Below, one piece after another: positions 43,960 to 54,683 of a stretch of DNA of 58,000 nucleotides; within the stretch, counting starts at the first letter, position 1; every line of letters begins with the position of its first letter. Under the pieces are notes generated by a model. The model saw only the letters and a program-made list of their open reading frames with translations. It searched no databases and was not told where the DNA came from. This stretch comes from Adiantum capillus-veneris (lineage: Eukaryota; Streptophyta; Polypodiopsida; Polypodiales; Pteridaceae): assembly GCA_014529385.2 (NCBI GenBank), contig CM043963.1, positions 103,462,912-103,520,911 of the forward strand. Direction: 5' to 3'. The position numbers and the translations under genes are program-made.

Positions 43960-44982
43960 ATGTCCGGATACTCTCTTTTCTTTGGAGAGCCTGGAGAGGA
44001 TGCAGAATTATTTTTAGCAAATTTCAAGATGTCTTGTCGTATCAAGAGGATAGTAACTGATCAAGAACATGTAGAGATGTTTGAGGTGGTCCTTAGGAAA
44101 GATGCTAGCACTTGGTTTGACTCTTTTCCTGAGGAAGTTAAAGGGAATTACACGAAAGTTGTGAATCATTTCAAGAGATACTTCTTTGATCCTCAAAACA
44201 CTCAAAAACTATGGCAAGACATTGTTTCTCATAAGCAAAAAGATTTAGATGACTACTACTTGTACAAGCAAGAGTTTCTACGCCTTTGGGCTCTATGGAT
44301 ACGAAATGTTGCTAACCCTGGTGATGGTGCTGAATTTCTAAAGAAGGAGAGATTCATAGCTGGACTCTTTCCTGATCTTAAGGTAAAGGTGGAGGCAGAT
44401 GCACCTGCCACCTATGATGCAGCTGAAATTAGAGCTTCCAAGAAGTATAGGAAACTCAAGTGCCTAAGGGGAGAGGTTCCAATAGAAGGTCTTAGACCCA
44501 AAGGTAAGTCACAAGCATCAACATCTAGGGAGCTTCCTGAGGTAGCGGTGGAAGTGATTGAGAAGTTAAATGAATCTTCAAGCAGCTTGTCACTTCACCT
44601 TGCACAAGCTGTAGGTCCAAAAGGACAAGCAAGGAAGTCTGAAGAGAGAGATCCACGACCTAGGAGAGTCTTACAATGTTGGAATTGCGGAGAGTCTGGA
44701 CATGGGATGTATAATTGTCCTTGGCCCCGTGGGGAGCCAGGGAGGCCTAACTTGAATTACCCAATGATGAATGCAGGTGAAGGAACTAGTCAGCAACCAT
44801 GGCTTCTACAAAGGCCAAATGGAGAAAGACCACCTCCACAAGGAGTGGAAGGAGTTCCACCTTTGCCAGACACAAATGTGCATGTGGTAGAGGTGACAAA
44901 TTCAAAAGAGGTTGACATGGAAGCAAATGGCATTAAGCGTGGCCGTGGAAAAGGGAAGGAGAAAGAAGGTGTCACATCATAG
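43960..44982 (+). CDS. Element B gag
   Basis: The 340-codon ORF starts MSGYSLFFGEPGEDAELFLA. The gag capsid fold follows (LRKDASTWFDSFPEEVKGNY, then LWQDIVSHKQKDLDDYYLYK and RFIAGLFPDLKVKVEADAP). A canonical zinc knuckle, CWNCGESGHGMYNC, lies at 44677-44718, and a Gly/Pro-rich tail follows. The TAG at 44980 stops the frame just before the protease region and may be a decay stop, because the same frame continues at once. Confidence 0.9.
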   Translation: MSGYSLFFGEPGEDAELFLANFKMSCRIKRIVTDQEHVEMFEVVLRKDASTWFDSFPEEVKGNYTKVVNHFKRYFFDPQNTQKLWQDIVSHKQKDLDDYYLYKQEFLRLWALWIRNVANPGDGAEFLKKERFIAGLFPDLKVKVEADAPATYDAAEIRASKKYRKLKCLRGEVPIEGLRPKGKSQASTSRELPEVAVEVIEKLNESSSSLSLHLAQAVGPKGQARKSEERDPRPRRVLQCWNCGESGHGMYNCPWPRGEPGRPNLNYPMMNAGEGTSQQPWLLQRPNGERPPPQGVEGVPPLPDTNVHVVEVTNSKEVDMEANGIKRGRGKGKEKEGVTS

Positions 44983-46125
44983 AGTGACCATGGACGAGGT
45001 AAGAAGGCAAAGGAGACCAATGAAGGTAGGAGGACTCGACGTCGTATCAATCTCCAAGACTTCCCTCTTGGACATGGTATGGCTCCATACAACTTGTTGG
45101 AAGACATGAGAGGTAAGGGTCCTGATATCACATGGCCTCAGTTTCTTGCATTATGCCCACAAGTTAGGAGGGATTTAACAAAGGTAGTTAGCACTAGGAG
45201 AAAGGTAAAAGAGAGTGTGCCTTTTGTAAAAATTGCACATGCTGAAATGAATGAGGATATTACACCTGTGCTAGATTGTTACATCAAAGGAAGATTGGTT
45301 AGGAAAGGTCTAGTGGATGGGGGTGCACAAATTTGCTTCATGAGAGAGGGACTCATGCAAAAACTAGGCATGCACATCCATGAGACACCTGAAATTAAAG
45401 TCAAGATGGCAAACAATAGCAAGGCTAGGTGTGTAGGCATTTGTAAAAATGTTTTTGTAGAGTCCTTTGGCATTAAGAAGGCGGTAGATTTTTATGTTAT
45501 GTCTACCAAAGGAAATGGTTACCCATTTATCATAGGGAGACCATGGCTAATGAAAATGCGATATTTGCAGGATTGGGAGAGTGGAAAGCTAATTTGCAGG
45601 AATGACAATCATAAGAAGGTTGTCTTTGACATGAAGGAGCAACGCAAAGAGGAGCTCCATGAAGAATCATCTCAAAGTGAGAAGGAGGAAGGCTGGACCG
45701 ATAGCACTTCAGAAGAAGAAAGTAGCGGCAGCATTACTGAAGAGGAGTCTTCCATCGAAGTCATTGGGGTAAGGTCTAATCCAAAAAACCAAGAGACCTC
45801 TTGCCCAGGTTTGGAAGAGGTAGGTTCCCAAGAGAACCAAAATATGCAAGATGAAGGAATGTTAGAAGGTATGTTGTCTACAACACTTACAAAGGACGAA
45901 AGAGAGGAGTTCAAATGTGTGTTAGGGAAATTTCTGAGGCTTTTTGCTAAAGACTACACCGATGTGCGTGGAGTAGATGCTGTTCAACACAAAATTGAGT
46001 TGAAGCCAGAGGCCACATCTAAGGCTCAAAAGCTACGAAGGCTAGGAGTCATCAAGGAGCATGCTTTACTCAAGGAGGTAAAAAATCTTCTAGCAACAGG
46101 TTTCATTTCTCCAGTGGAGAATTGA
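44983..46125 (+). CDS. Element B protease and RT lead-in
   Basis: The frame continues from gag. Protease is seen as LVRKGLVDGGAQICFMREGL, with DGG (45316-45324) in place of the usual DSG or DTG, and FIIGRPWLMKMRYLQDW near 45525-45575. An acidic linker (SSGSITEEESS) leads to the RT start (KDYTDVRGVDAVQHKIELKP). The TGA at 46123 interrupts just before WVSPVVVTPKK. The Gly in the active triad could be a harmful change. Confidence 0.88.
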   Translation, partial: SDHGRGKKAKETNEGRRTRRRINLQDFPLGHGMAPYNLLEDMRGKGPDITWPQFLALCPQVRRDLTKVVSTRRKVKESVPFVKIAHAEMNEDITPVLDCYIKGRLVRKGLVDGGAQICFMREGLMQKLGMHIHETPEIKVKMANNSKARCVGICKNVFVESFGIKKAVDFYVMSTKGNGYPFIIGRPWLMKMRYLQDWESGKLICRNDNHKKVVFDMKEQRKEELHEESSQSEKEEGWTDSTSEEESSGSITEEESSIEVIGVRSNPKNQETSCPGLEEVGSQENQNMQDEGMLEGMLSTTLTKDEREEFKCVLGKFLRLFAKDYTDVRGVDAVQHKIELKPEATSKAQKLRRLGVIKEHALLKEVKNLLATGFISPVEN

Positions 46126-47661
46126 AAGTGGGTCTCTCCCGTTGTTGTCACTCCTAAGAAAAACGGCAAGTGGAGGGTGTGTGTGGATTACCGTCCACTT
46201 AATGAGGCAAAAAAAAGAGATCACTTTCCCCTCCCATTTCAGGATGAGATACTAAATGAGGTAGCTGGTCATGAGAAGTACACTGTGTGTGATGGCTACT
46301 CGGGTTACTTTCAAATAGGTATCGCATTGGAAGATCAATTGAAAACAACCTTCATCACTCCTTGGGGTTGTTATGCTTTTAGAGTCATGCCATTTGGCCT
46401 GACAAATGCTCCTGCAACTTTCCAACGCTTCATGAACATGGTGTTTCAAATATTCTTTGGAAAGTCCATTAGGGTTTTTATTGATGATTTTTGCATTTAT
46501 AGCTCAAAATCATTGTATCTACAAAGGGTAGAAGAAGGTTTAAAGAAGCTCTATGACATGGGAGGTCAACTCAACCCCGACAAGTGCCACATAGGTGAGG
46601 ATGAAGTGATCTTGCTTGGTCACAAGGTTTCCTATAAAGGCATTGAGGTGCATCCTTCAAAGGCAAAGGCTCTTATTGAGCTCCCATCACCCAAGAATCT
46701 CAAAGAGGTCATCTCATTCATTCAAAAGGTGAAGTATATGTCACGGTTTATTCACTTAGCTTCGGAGTTGCTTCATCCTTTGCAAAAGTTGACACAAGAA
46801 GTAGAATTTGCATGGTTTGATGAGCTTGAAGAGTACTTTTGTAACATTAAAGTCATCTTGTCAGAACTACCAATACTCATGCCTCCTTGTTGGGAGTACA
46901 CATTCTTTGTTAGCTCTAGTGTTGGGAAAGAAACAATTGGAGAGGTTTTGCTACAACAAGATCCCCATAGTACCCGGATGCGACCCATCTACTTTGCTAG
47001 TAGGGTCATGAATGCTTTGGAGAGAGGCTACACGGAGGCAGAACTCATGATGCTTTCTCTCATGTTTGCGGTGAGAAAGTTTAGATCCTACTTGCTACCA
47101 AAACCTTTTGTAATTCTCACTACAGAAAATTTGTTTCCTTGGGTGTCATCTCAAATGAATCTTAGCACTAGGATCTCAAAGTGGATTATGGAATTGCAAG
47201 AGTTCCAATACTCTTTCAAGGTAGAAGATAGTGTGCGTGCACAATTGGCAGGGATCCTTACTTATAGGGTACATGAGAAGGAGATTAAGGTGCCTGAAAT
47301 AAAGACCCTACCATTACCACCACCGAAAAATATTCCTAATGCTTTTAACTTGTTCTTTGATGGATCTTTTCGACGAGTCACAGGAAAAGCAGGGGGAGGG
47401 CTTGTGTTGCTCAACCCAAGTGGGGAGGTGGTCATGAAAGAGAAGGTCAATCTACCAGGTTCAACCAGCAACAATGAAGCAGAATACGACACACTACTTC
47501 ATGGTTTGAAGATGTGCATTGACCAAGGGATACAACGTCTCATGGTAAAGGGAGATGCATTTCTCATTGTTAAACAGATTTTAGGCATTTGTGCATGCAA
47601 GAATGAAAGCTTACGGACAAAAGTTCATGCCATTTGTAGGATGTTTAATCACTTTGAATAA
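46126..47661 (+). CDS. Element B reverse transcriptase, RNase H and second RNase H
   Basis: RT shows WRVCVDYRPLNEAKKRDHFP, CDGYSGYFQI, FRVMPFGLTNAPATFQRF and FIDD (46477-46488), with Phe replacing the usual Tyr before IDD. The first RNase H follows (YFASRVMNALERGYTEAELM). A second, complete-looking RNase H of the archaeal-type group begins LFFDGSFR (Asp at 47359) and has SNNEAEYDTLLHGL and VKGDAFLIVKQI. The double RNase H is a documented Tat-lineage trait. The frame stays open for about 494 codons and ends with TAA at 47659. Confidence 0.93.
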   Translation, partial: KWVSPVVVTPKKNGKWRVCVDYRPLNEAKKRDHFPLPFQDEILNEVAGHEKYTVCDGYSGYFQIGIALEDQLKTTFITPWGCYAFRVMPFGLTNAPATFQRFMNMVFQIFFGKSIRVFIDDFCIYSSKSLYLQRVEEGLKKLYDMGGQLNPDKCHIGEDEVILLGHKVSYKGIEVHPSKAKALIELPSPKNLKEVISFIQKVKYMSRFIHLASELLHPLQKLTQEVEFAWFDELEEYFCNIKVILSELPILMPPCWEYTFFVSSSVGKETIGEVLLQQDPHSTRMRPIYFASRVMNALERGYTEAELMMLSLMFAVRKFRSYLLPKPFVILTTENLFPWVSSQMNLSTRISKWIMELQEFQYSFKVEDSVRAQLAGILTYRVHEKEIKVPEIKTLPLPPPKNIPNAFNLFFDGSFRRVTGKAGGGLVLLNPSGEVVMKEKVNLPGSTSNNEAEYDTLLHGLKMCIDQGIQRLMVKGDAFLIVKQILGICACKNESLRTKVHAICRMFNHFE

Positions 47662-48165
47662 GTGCAACTATATCATATTCCTAGGAAACAAAATGAAGAT
47701 GCCGATTTACTTGCACAACAAGTAGTTACATGTGTTGAGAAAGAAGTGCAGGTCATCATGGTGGCAGCAACTGTCAAGCAACCGAGATACCAGGGATTGG
47801 GGTCACTGACTCCCATTATTAGCTACATTTTGGAGGGTGAGTTTCCACAAGACTTCACGAAGGCTCAGAAGAGGAGACTCATGAAAAAGGCAAGCGCGTA
47901 TCTCTTCCTAGAAGGATCCCTCTATCAAAGAGGGAAGGATCAAGTGTGCAGAAGAGTACCAACTATCAAGGAGATTCCAGCCATTCTAAAAGGTTTGCAT
48001 GAAGAGGCATGGGGTGGTCATTTTGCCCAAGAGTTAACTGTGAAGAAGATTTTGCTTGCGGGGTATGTTTGGCCAAGTCTGCATGTGGATGTCCAACATT
48101 GGTGTAAAAGTTGTCACAATTGTCAGGTAAATGGGAATAGAAGATTGGTGTATGGTCCAAGGTAA
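47662..48165 (+). CDS. Element B integrase N-terminal zinc module
   Basis: Directly in frame after the TAA, HIPRKQNEDADLLAQ ends the RNase H region. The H2C2 module follows (HEEAWGGHFAQELTVKKI ... WCKSCHNCQ). The TAA at 48163 and a frame change up to 48198 break the join to the core. Confidence 0.88.
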   Translation: MQLYHIPRKQNEDADLLAQQVVTCVEKEVQVIMVAATVKQPRYQGLGSLTPIISYILEGEFPQDFTKAQKRRLMKKASAYLFLEGSLYQRGKDQVCRRVPTIKEIPAILKGLHEEAWGGHFAQELTVKKILLAGYVWPSLHVDVQHWCKSCHNCQVNGNRRLVYGPR

Positions 48166-49208
48166 ATGGTCCATTTGAAAAATGGGGCATTGATGCTATG
48201 GGTCCATTGCCTAGGACTAAAAATGGGAAATCGTATATCTTGGTGGCCATAGACTACATGATGAGATGGGTAGAAGAACAAAGTGTGGAAAAGGTAAATG
48301 AGAGGACAGTGAGAAAATTTTTCTACACTCACATTTGTTGTAGATTTGGCACACCTTTGGAGATTGTTTCTGATAATGGTCCAGGGTTTAGAAAGGGCTT
48401 GCTCACAGAGGTCTGTGAAGAACTTCACATTCTACATCCTCATAGTACACCCTACTATCCCCAATCCAATGTTCTGGTAGAAAAAGCTAATGGTGTCATT
48501 GCAGGCATCATTATAAAGATGGTTAGAAACAAGACAAAGTTGTGGGATGACTTCTTGGATGGTGCCTTGTGGACGTATCGAACCACATATAGGGAAGCCA
48601 CGGACTTTACACCATTTCACTTGGTCTATGGTCAAGAGGCTTTACAACCAATTGAGCTCAACATCCCAACAATACGACTTCATGGCAAAGCAGCACAAGA
48701 TGATCAAGAAGCATGGATGGATCGACTTCTTACCTTAGCTGAGCTTGAGTGGAAAAGAGAAGCAGCATACGAGTGCTACAAGAGGAAAGCTACGCAGGCA
48801 AAGGAAAGGCTTGACAAGAAACTAAAGGACAAAGACATGAATGAAGGAGATCTTGTGCTAAGGTATGACAATCGACTTGAAAATCGTTTTGATGCCAAAT
48901 TTGAAACTAGATCGCAAGGGCCATACATAGTTAAGAAGGCTTTCAATTCAAGTTACTATCAACTTATGGACTTGAATGGGAAAGAGCACTCCAAGAAGGT
49001 AAACGGGTATCGCTTGAAGCCTTATTTGCGTCGCCTTCTACCAAAGGATCTACCAAAGATCTGTCAAAAGGCAGCTATCTCATGTAGGTATTGTTCCGTG
49101 AAGCATGAGTGTAACTCAAACCAAAATTCTGAGGGGCCAAACAATGAAGACCTCGTCAAGGACTCTGAAGCACTCTCTTTGGAAAAGATGCTCTATGATG
49201 GTACATGA
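48166..49208 (+). CDS. Element B integrase core and C-terminus
   Basis: The first Asp is in WGIDAMGPLP (about 48185-48215, across the frame change), the second in EIVSDNGPGF and the Glu in LVEKANGVIAG. The C-terminal GPY-like segment has SQGPYIVKKAFNSSYYQLM. Reading ends at TGA 49206, 28 bp before the LTR. There is no ORF after pol and no chromodomain. Confidence 0.92.
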
Positions 49209-49223
49209 ATATACCATCATCCT

Positions 49224-49232
49224 GGGAGAGGG
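49224..49232 (+). promoter_or_regulatory. Polypurine tract of element B
   Basis: GGGAGAGGG lies four bases before the 3' LTR start. Confidence 0.75.
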
Positions 49233-49236
49233 CTAA

Positions 49237-51585
49237 TGATAGCCATTTTTCGGCTCTCCGTAATTACCATAGTGAGTTAACCCACCCTAGCAAAATCATC
49301 CAAACACTGTGGCTATCCCTACCATTTCACTGTATATAGGTGTGTGTGAGTTAGGGGACTTTTCCCATATCTTCTTAAAAACCTTCAGCTAGCTAGTCAC
49401 TGGGCTAGTTGAGCCAAAAAAATATAAGTATATTATGGCCCATTTATGTGTAAATATTTCATTGTATATAGGGCCTAAATAAAATGATTTTTTATAATTA
49501 TTTTGATATTTATTTAAATATTTCTACCTATGGTGTGTTATTTATGCTATGTACATTGACTCACCATTACCATATTTTTTCTTGCCATTTTGCATACTCT
49601 TTATTCCATATAAAAATAATTTCATGCAAGCTTCTCTTATTTTTGGTGTAACTCCATCCCAACAAAAATCCAAAAAAACTAGTTTTATTTATGTGTATAT
49701 TTTTTCACTATTGTGATTTTTCCTTCCTACATCTATTCTCTTTTACTCTCATAAATTAGAACACCAAAAATATTCATCTTTTTATGGTAGACTTATAGTG
49801 AGAGAGATTTATTTTGACCCCTTTATATTTTTTCCACCTATATTATTTCTATTTGACATGTACATATTTTTTTGGACCCCTGAATATTTGATTTTCTTAG
49901 TTGTACTATTCACTTATATCATGATCTCAACAATATCTTCAATTATAAACCTACCAAATAAGGTCAAGGGTATGTGGAATGCATGCATGCACCATGGGGA
50001 GCTCACTCTTGGAGGTATTCAAAAGAATCATCCAAAGAAGGACCTCACAAGGACCTTGTGCAGTGGAAAAAACAGTCGGTTTTGCTGAATTTTTAAAGAT
50101 CACATGCTCCCCGAATTTGAAAAGGTGATACAAACAAAAGTTGTAGCTCGTGAGTTGAACTTTCAGCTCAAACTTTTTCATATTTTTTTGAGCTACGAGT
50201 TGTGAGCTAGGATTTTATTTGTGGACCCCAGTTTGCCTATGCTATGCAACCACACTCCCTCTTCCACTTTATCATTTTCCTCTTTCACACACACCTCTCC
50301 ACTCATCATCCCCACCTCTCTGCACCCTACTCACCTTCTTCTAAACTTTGAAGAATAAGAGAAACCATGGTGAACTCATGTTTCCTACACACACTTCCAT
50401 TCCAAAATTGACCACCTAGTCTCATTTTTCCTCATCCGTATTACCCATATCTATCAAAAAACCATAAAATTCAGCCTCTTCTCTTGAAAGACAGCATCAT
50501 GGTGATTGATTACTCATATTCAATTACCTTGGCTCCCAAAGGAAGGTCAAGAGGGAAAAAAACGTACCGTCAAAGCTAGTGGACTGTCAACAAGCGTCAA
50601 AATTGACCCTACTCAAGACACTTGGAGCATCAACATTGTAAGAAGTCCATGTTTTCTTACCTATTAAGAGTTTTTTCTTCCTTCTTTGTATCCTACTTGG
50701 ATACTCCCATTGTACATATCCAATTCCATTTGTAAATCAATAAAATAACTAACTCTACTAATTTACTAACACTAACCTACTATGAAAAGTCCTATCATCT
50801 CCACTTCTCTCCTCTCTCTCTTCTTCATCTATCCACACCAACTTCTTGATAATTCCAAGAAAAAGAAATTAGATAAGTACTGAAAATCTAACCCAACCAT
50901 GGTTAGAGGAGTAACCCTAGCCTTCAAAATTGCTTTAAAAGGAGGGTGTAGCTAGCACAAAGAGAGAGCCATAAGCAAGAGCACTATGCTATAGCTTGAG
51001 AAGCCAAGCTCAACCTCTCTAGAAGGAGCTCTTGAGTGGAAGCTCATTGTCGTATGCTTGTGCATGTGTTGTAATAGGGGTGATTAGCCTGGGAACTCTA
51101 TGCCATTGTAAGAGACAGAGCGATCATTCAATTGAGAGTGGAAAATCTATCATTCCTCCTACTAGTGTAAGCTTAACATTTGCTGAATCGAGGAGGGTGG
51201 ATTTGGACCAAGCTTGGATACTTTGTCTCTCTTCCAACGTGAAGTAATGGACAACAATGATGTGTAAGTGTCTTGGTGATATTTTTAGTTCTTGATAGCT
51301 TGTGTCTGGGTGTTGTCATCAATTTAGCCATAAATCCCACATATTGTAAGAGGGCGACAGGGTGGAGAAGACTCCCCTGGCCTTAAGACAGTGATTGGGG
51401 TAGCTTTTCTTGTGATGTGTCGTGGTGAAATTTACTCAAGCTATGTTGAACAAATACTAATCTCACTTTGATCGGTCATGACAGATTTGTAAGAGGTATT
51501 AATGCAACAAGCACCCCCTCCCTCTTCTCTCTCTTTCTTACATATTTCTTGATCATTGCCGATACATTTCAAAGCAGCTCGAGCG

Positions 51586-51638
<53 letters not shown>

Positions 51639-51810
51639 GCGTCCTAGTTTGCATCCAAAACTAGGTGGTGCCCCAAATTTGTGTAGGGTTAGGTTGCGGG
51701 TTTGTGTGTGTGTTTATTGTTTTTTCCAACCCAAACCCATATGAGCAGCACGGGAGCCTACAAGGGTGCTTAGAGGCCACTCTTCTTGTTGCCCGCCTCG
51801 GACCGCTTCA
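49237..51810 (+). repeat. 3' LTR of element B
   Basis: The 2,574-bp LTR matches 39665-42282. It has a shorter A-run (about 49417), a mutated TATA (50933-50941) and a CT run (51589-51634). It ends CGCTTCA. Confidence 0.95.
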
Positions 51811-51819
51811 CTACCTTGT

Positions 51820-52042
51820 TTGTCCATTACAATTATTCTTCTTCCTCCTTTATTGTTGGTGGTTTCTTGTCCTTGGTCTTTGTAGTGTTGTTTTCTTCAG
51901 CCTTTGCCTCTTGGTTTCCTTTGTTTTTCTTTCTCAGCTCCTATCAAAGATATTTTACCTCAGCTAACGTTTTCTTGACCTCCTTTATTTCTGCCATCAT
52001 CTTTTGGAAAAGCTTTGTCTTTCCTCTCTTATTCTCCTCCAT
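51820..52042 (-). pseudogene. Lysine-rich coiled-coil fragment with double stop
   Basis: The minus strand from 52042 reads MEENKRGKTKLFQKMMAEIK and continues KEVKKTLAEVKYL. A TGA-TAG pair (51956-51951) follows, then ELRKKNKGNQEAKAEENNTT to a stop. It resembles the charged end of a retroelement gag, but no zinc knuckle is present. It lies between element B and element C, in opposite orientation to both. Confidence 0.35.
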
Positions 52043-52135
52043 ACCTGCATTGTGTATATGTGAGCAAGTTCTTGAGTGTGCAGTCAAGGTGCTTTATATA
52101 GCTACGGTACTCACCCAACCAAGACACGTGTCATA

Positions 52136-52372
52136 GGGATGGTTGAGCTTGCCTCTTATTACAAGGAAGTGCAAGTATTCCATGAGGTGAACTCCGTATT
52201 GCAGATCGACCAACAACGCCTCGAGGAGAAGCTAACCAGAGAAAGAGAACAAAATGAGAAGCTACAAGGCTCGTATGTGGTGGTTAGCAGATCTCTAACT
52301 CAGGTCCTAGCCATACAAGAGACCCCCTCCTCCTCAATGATGATTGCAGGAACTATTGCCTTGAGCCATTAG
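52136..52372 (+). pseudogene. Element C env-position ORF, left part
   Basis: MVELASYYKEVQVFHEVNSV leads into a coiled coil (RLEEKLTREREQNEKLQ). The frame ends where the foldback element begins, and the coiled coil resumes at 53417 in the same frame. Confidence 0.6.
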
Positions 52373-53419
52373 AAAATTTCGAAGGTCATTTAGAGGGCCT
52401 TGTAAGAAATTGTATTTCTCTCTCTAGAAACTTTTTTTAAAATGCACTTGTACCTTGTGAGTACGTCCAAAAGGACAACCAGACACTCTAAAAAGTAGAT
52501 TTATATTCCCAATCGTCCTTGAAAACGGTCACTTTTTTATTTAATGCGAGCGTCTTTTTTAGGAGGCAGGTGCGGCGCATTCAATACAGCTTACGTCATC
52601 ATCACTGGAACTTGAAAAGTCACAAACTATCAAATGGTGATAGATTTTGAGGTTGTTGACACCACCAATGCATTCGGAACACCAACATACCCTAAAAATG
52701 AATGTCTACTTGTCTCATTCCGACATCCGGAGAGGCAAAAAATGTCAAAAAAACCCACAAAATTGGCTTTTTACTTAAGGCGCGCGAAGAGGCATTCTAA
52801 AATTATAGAATTCCCCCCTGCGCGTTGTTAGTGCAAAGCTCCTTTTAGTGGTTTTTGGACACTTATCTTTCAAGAAAGCCCCTTTTTAGAGGTTTTTTGA
52901 CATTTTCCTCTCAAAAAGCTCCCTAAAAAGAGGAAAAAAGGGGTTTTTTACTAACGGGGCGCGAGGAGGCATTCCAAAATTTTGGAATGCCCCCTCGTGC
53001 GCCGTTAGTAAAATGTTCTTTTAGGGGGTTTTGACATTTTTTGCCTCTTTGGATGTCGGAGCGAGGCAATTGGACATTCATTTCTAGGATTTTTGGGGCG
53101 TTCCGGACGCATTGACAAAATCAAAAGTTCCAAAATCTTCCACCACTTGATAGTTTTGTGACTTTTTGAGTTCTAGTGATAACGTAAGCCGTATTAAATG
53201 CACCGCATCTACCTTCTGAAAAAGGTGCTTGCATTAAATGAAAGAGAGTGATCGTCTTCAAGGACCACTAGATTAGTAAATGAGGAGAGGGACACCTTTT
53301 ATATTTTTGTTAATATCAATCTATTTTTCTACGTAACGTAGGCTCTTCTCTCATTAGAGGAGCTTATTTTACTCTCTCTTCCAAAAGGCCCTCCAAAAGA
53401 TCTCCGAAATCTCCTAATG
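52367..53419. mobile_element. 1.05-kb foldback element with arms of about 500 bp
   Basis: The left and right halves are inverted copies. CATTAG (52367) pairs with CTAATG (53414-53419), GAGGGCCTT with its complement, ATTTAATGC...TTACGTCATC (about 52540-52600) with its counterpart near 53170-53240, and GACATCCGGAGAGGCAAAAA (about 52723) with 53037-53062. The symmetry centre is near 52893. Each arm also has its own internal palindrome (52773-52832, 52950-53009), both with TAACGGCGCGCGAGGAGGCA-like stems. No ORF is credible. The target duplication is not clear; at most a TA dinucleotide flanks it. This is a non-autonomous DNA element, family unknown. Confidence 0.85.
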
Positions 53420-54640
53420 CAGAAAATCAAAGAGTTGAAAGAAGCCCTGAAACAAGAGAAACATGACAGACAGATCATGACGACAGGTCATAGGGCCCTA
53501 CAATAGGCCAAGGATGAGGAAATCGACAAATTAAAAAGGCAACTGGCTGATCCAAGAGGGAAATTATCAGCTCTGAGAGCAGATCAACCAAAATATCAGC
53601 AGGCCCCAAGGGAGTTTGAGCAGGAAGGAGAATTCAAACAATCAACATTTGAAGCTCATCAAACGGAGGTACCCACTACCAACACTGGAAAAGGCATGCA
53701 GGAATCTGCAGATTCAGCCATGACATCCACTTTGAAGTTAGCAAGAGATGAAATTCAGCGCTGGATCTTAGAAGTAAAAGACCCTTCACACAAGGCGTAT
53801 ATGCAATATGAATTGAAAGTGCTCGAATCAGCTGCCCTCCTCATGATCACTCTAGATGAGGTAGTTAAAAATCATGGGCACAAGATGATCGCACTGCCAT
53901 TGATGTGGCAAGAAGTGAGATTATGGTAGAAGAAGATGTTCCCCAAACTTGAACCAAATAGCAGAGGGGACTATAGAGAGATTCCTGTTACGACCCTTCA
54001 GATTCAAGCCATCCTAGACAATCAGCTCCCCAACATCTCAGGATCGACCCCACCTTCTATCCCATCAATAGACGGTGATCCTGGGACAATTTTTACATTT
54101 GGCAAAGCAAAAGACCGGAAGTGTTGAACTACCCCGTAATTACAAAGCCTCTCAATAACAACCCACCATCCGAGCACTACATGAATAAAACTCTAAAAGG
54201 GGCAATCCCAGATCTCGCCTGTCAGGTGCTGGTAAAGATTGCCAAAATGATCATCACATGCATTATAACTTTCAATACTATAGAGGCAGTAGAACATCCC
54301 AGGCAACTTTTTGTGGAACGCACAAGAAGGCTCTGCTGAAATATGGAGACTGAAATCCCAAGCAGGAATGTTATCATGGGATTGTATGCAAGAGTCATGT
54401 TTTTTCCTTCTCATTACACGCAAACCTTTCAAGAGGATTTCATGACAGGATTCTTTGAAGTGGACTCTTACATATTCAATCGAATGACAAAAGATCTGCC
54501 AGCCCGTCACATCGCCTACCAAATTACCCTCAGCAATAATCCCTTGAGAGAGCTGCCCACCAAAGTTGATATTGAAGCACGAGCTTAGAAATTCAAAAAT
54601 CTCACTGCAACGCTTGAAAGAAGGCAATAGCCTTTCTCAG
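53417..54640 (+). pseudogene. Element C env-position ORF, right part
   Basis: Reading resumes MQKIKELKEALKQEK in frame with the left part, with stops near 53503 and at 53927. Helical blocks (LKLARDEIQRWILEVKD) lead to the C-terminal region. KVLNYPVITKPLNNNPPSEH and, in another frame, YARVMFFPSHYTQTFQEDF and TGFFEVDSYIFNRM match element A (36190-36590). The family C-terminus MF.PS.Y...F.E.F.TGFF..D..IF is therefore shared by two elements. Confidence 0.75.
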
Positions 54641-54670
54641 AGAGAGCTTTCATGAGGACGTACAATGAAT

Positions 54671-54682
54671 AAGAAGGGGGGA
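54671..54682 (+). promoter_or_regulatory. Polypurine tract of element C
   Basis: AAGAAGGGGGGA lies just before the LTR, in the same position as in element A. Confidence 0.8.
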
Positions 54683-54683
54683 A

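Larger units (their letters stand above)
39665..51810 (+). mobile_element. Ty3/gypsy element B, Tat/Ogre-like, both LTRs present
   Basis: LTRs at 39665-42282 (2,618 bp) and 49237-51810 (2,574 bp) both run TGATAGCC...CGCYTCA and are nearly identical by eye. Between them are a PBS-like site, four small ORFs, gag with one zinc knuckle, protease, RT, RNase H, a second RNase H and integrase. The ORF1 region before gag and the double RNase H are known hallmarks of the Tat/Ogre branch. Total length is 12.1 kb. There is no clear target duplication (ACTAT left, CTACC right). Pol frames have only four stops and one shift, so insertion is fairly recent. Confidence 0.95.

Noticed and set aside
44014-44205. 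Minus-strand ORFs inside gag-pol regions of elements A, B and copia 1
   Set aside because: They are reverse-strand shadows of well-supported sense frames.
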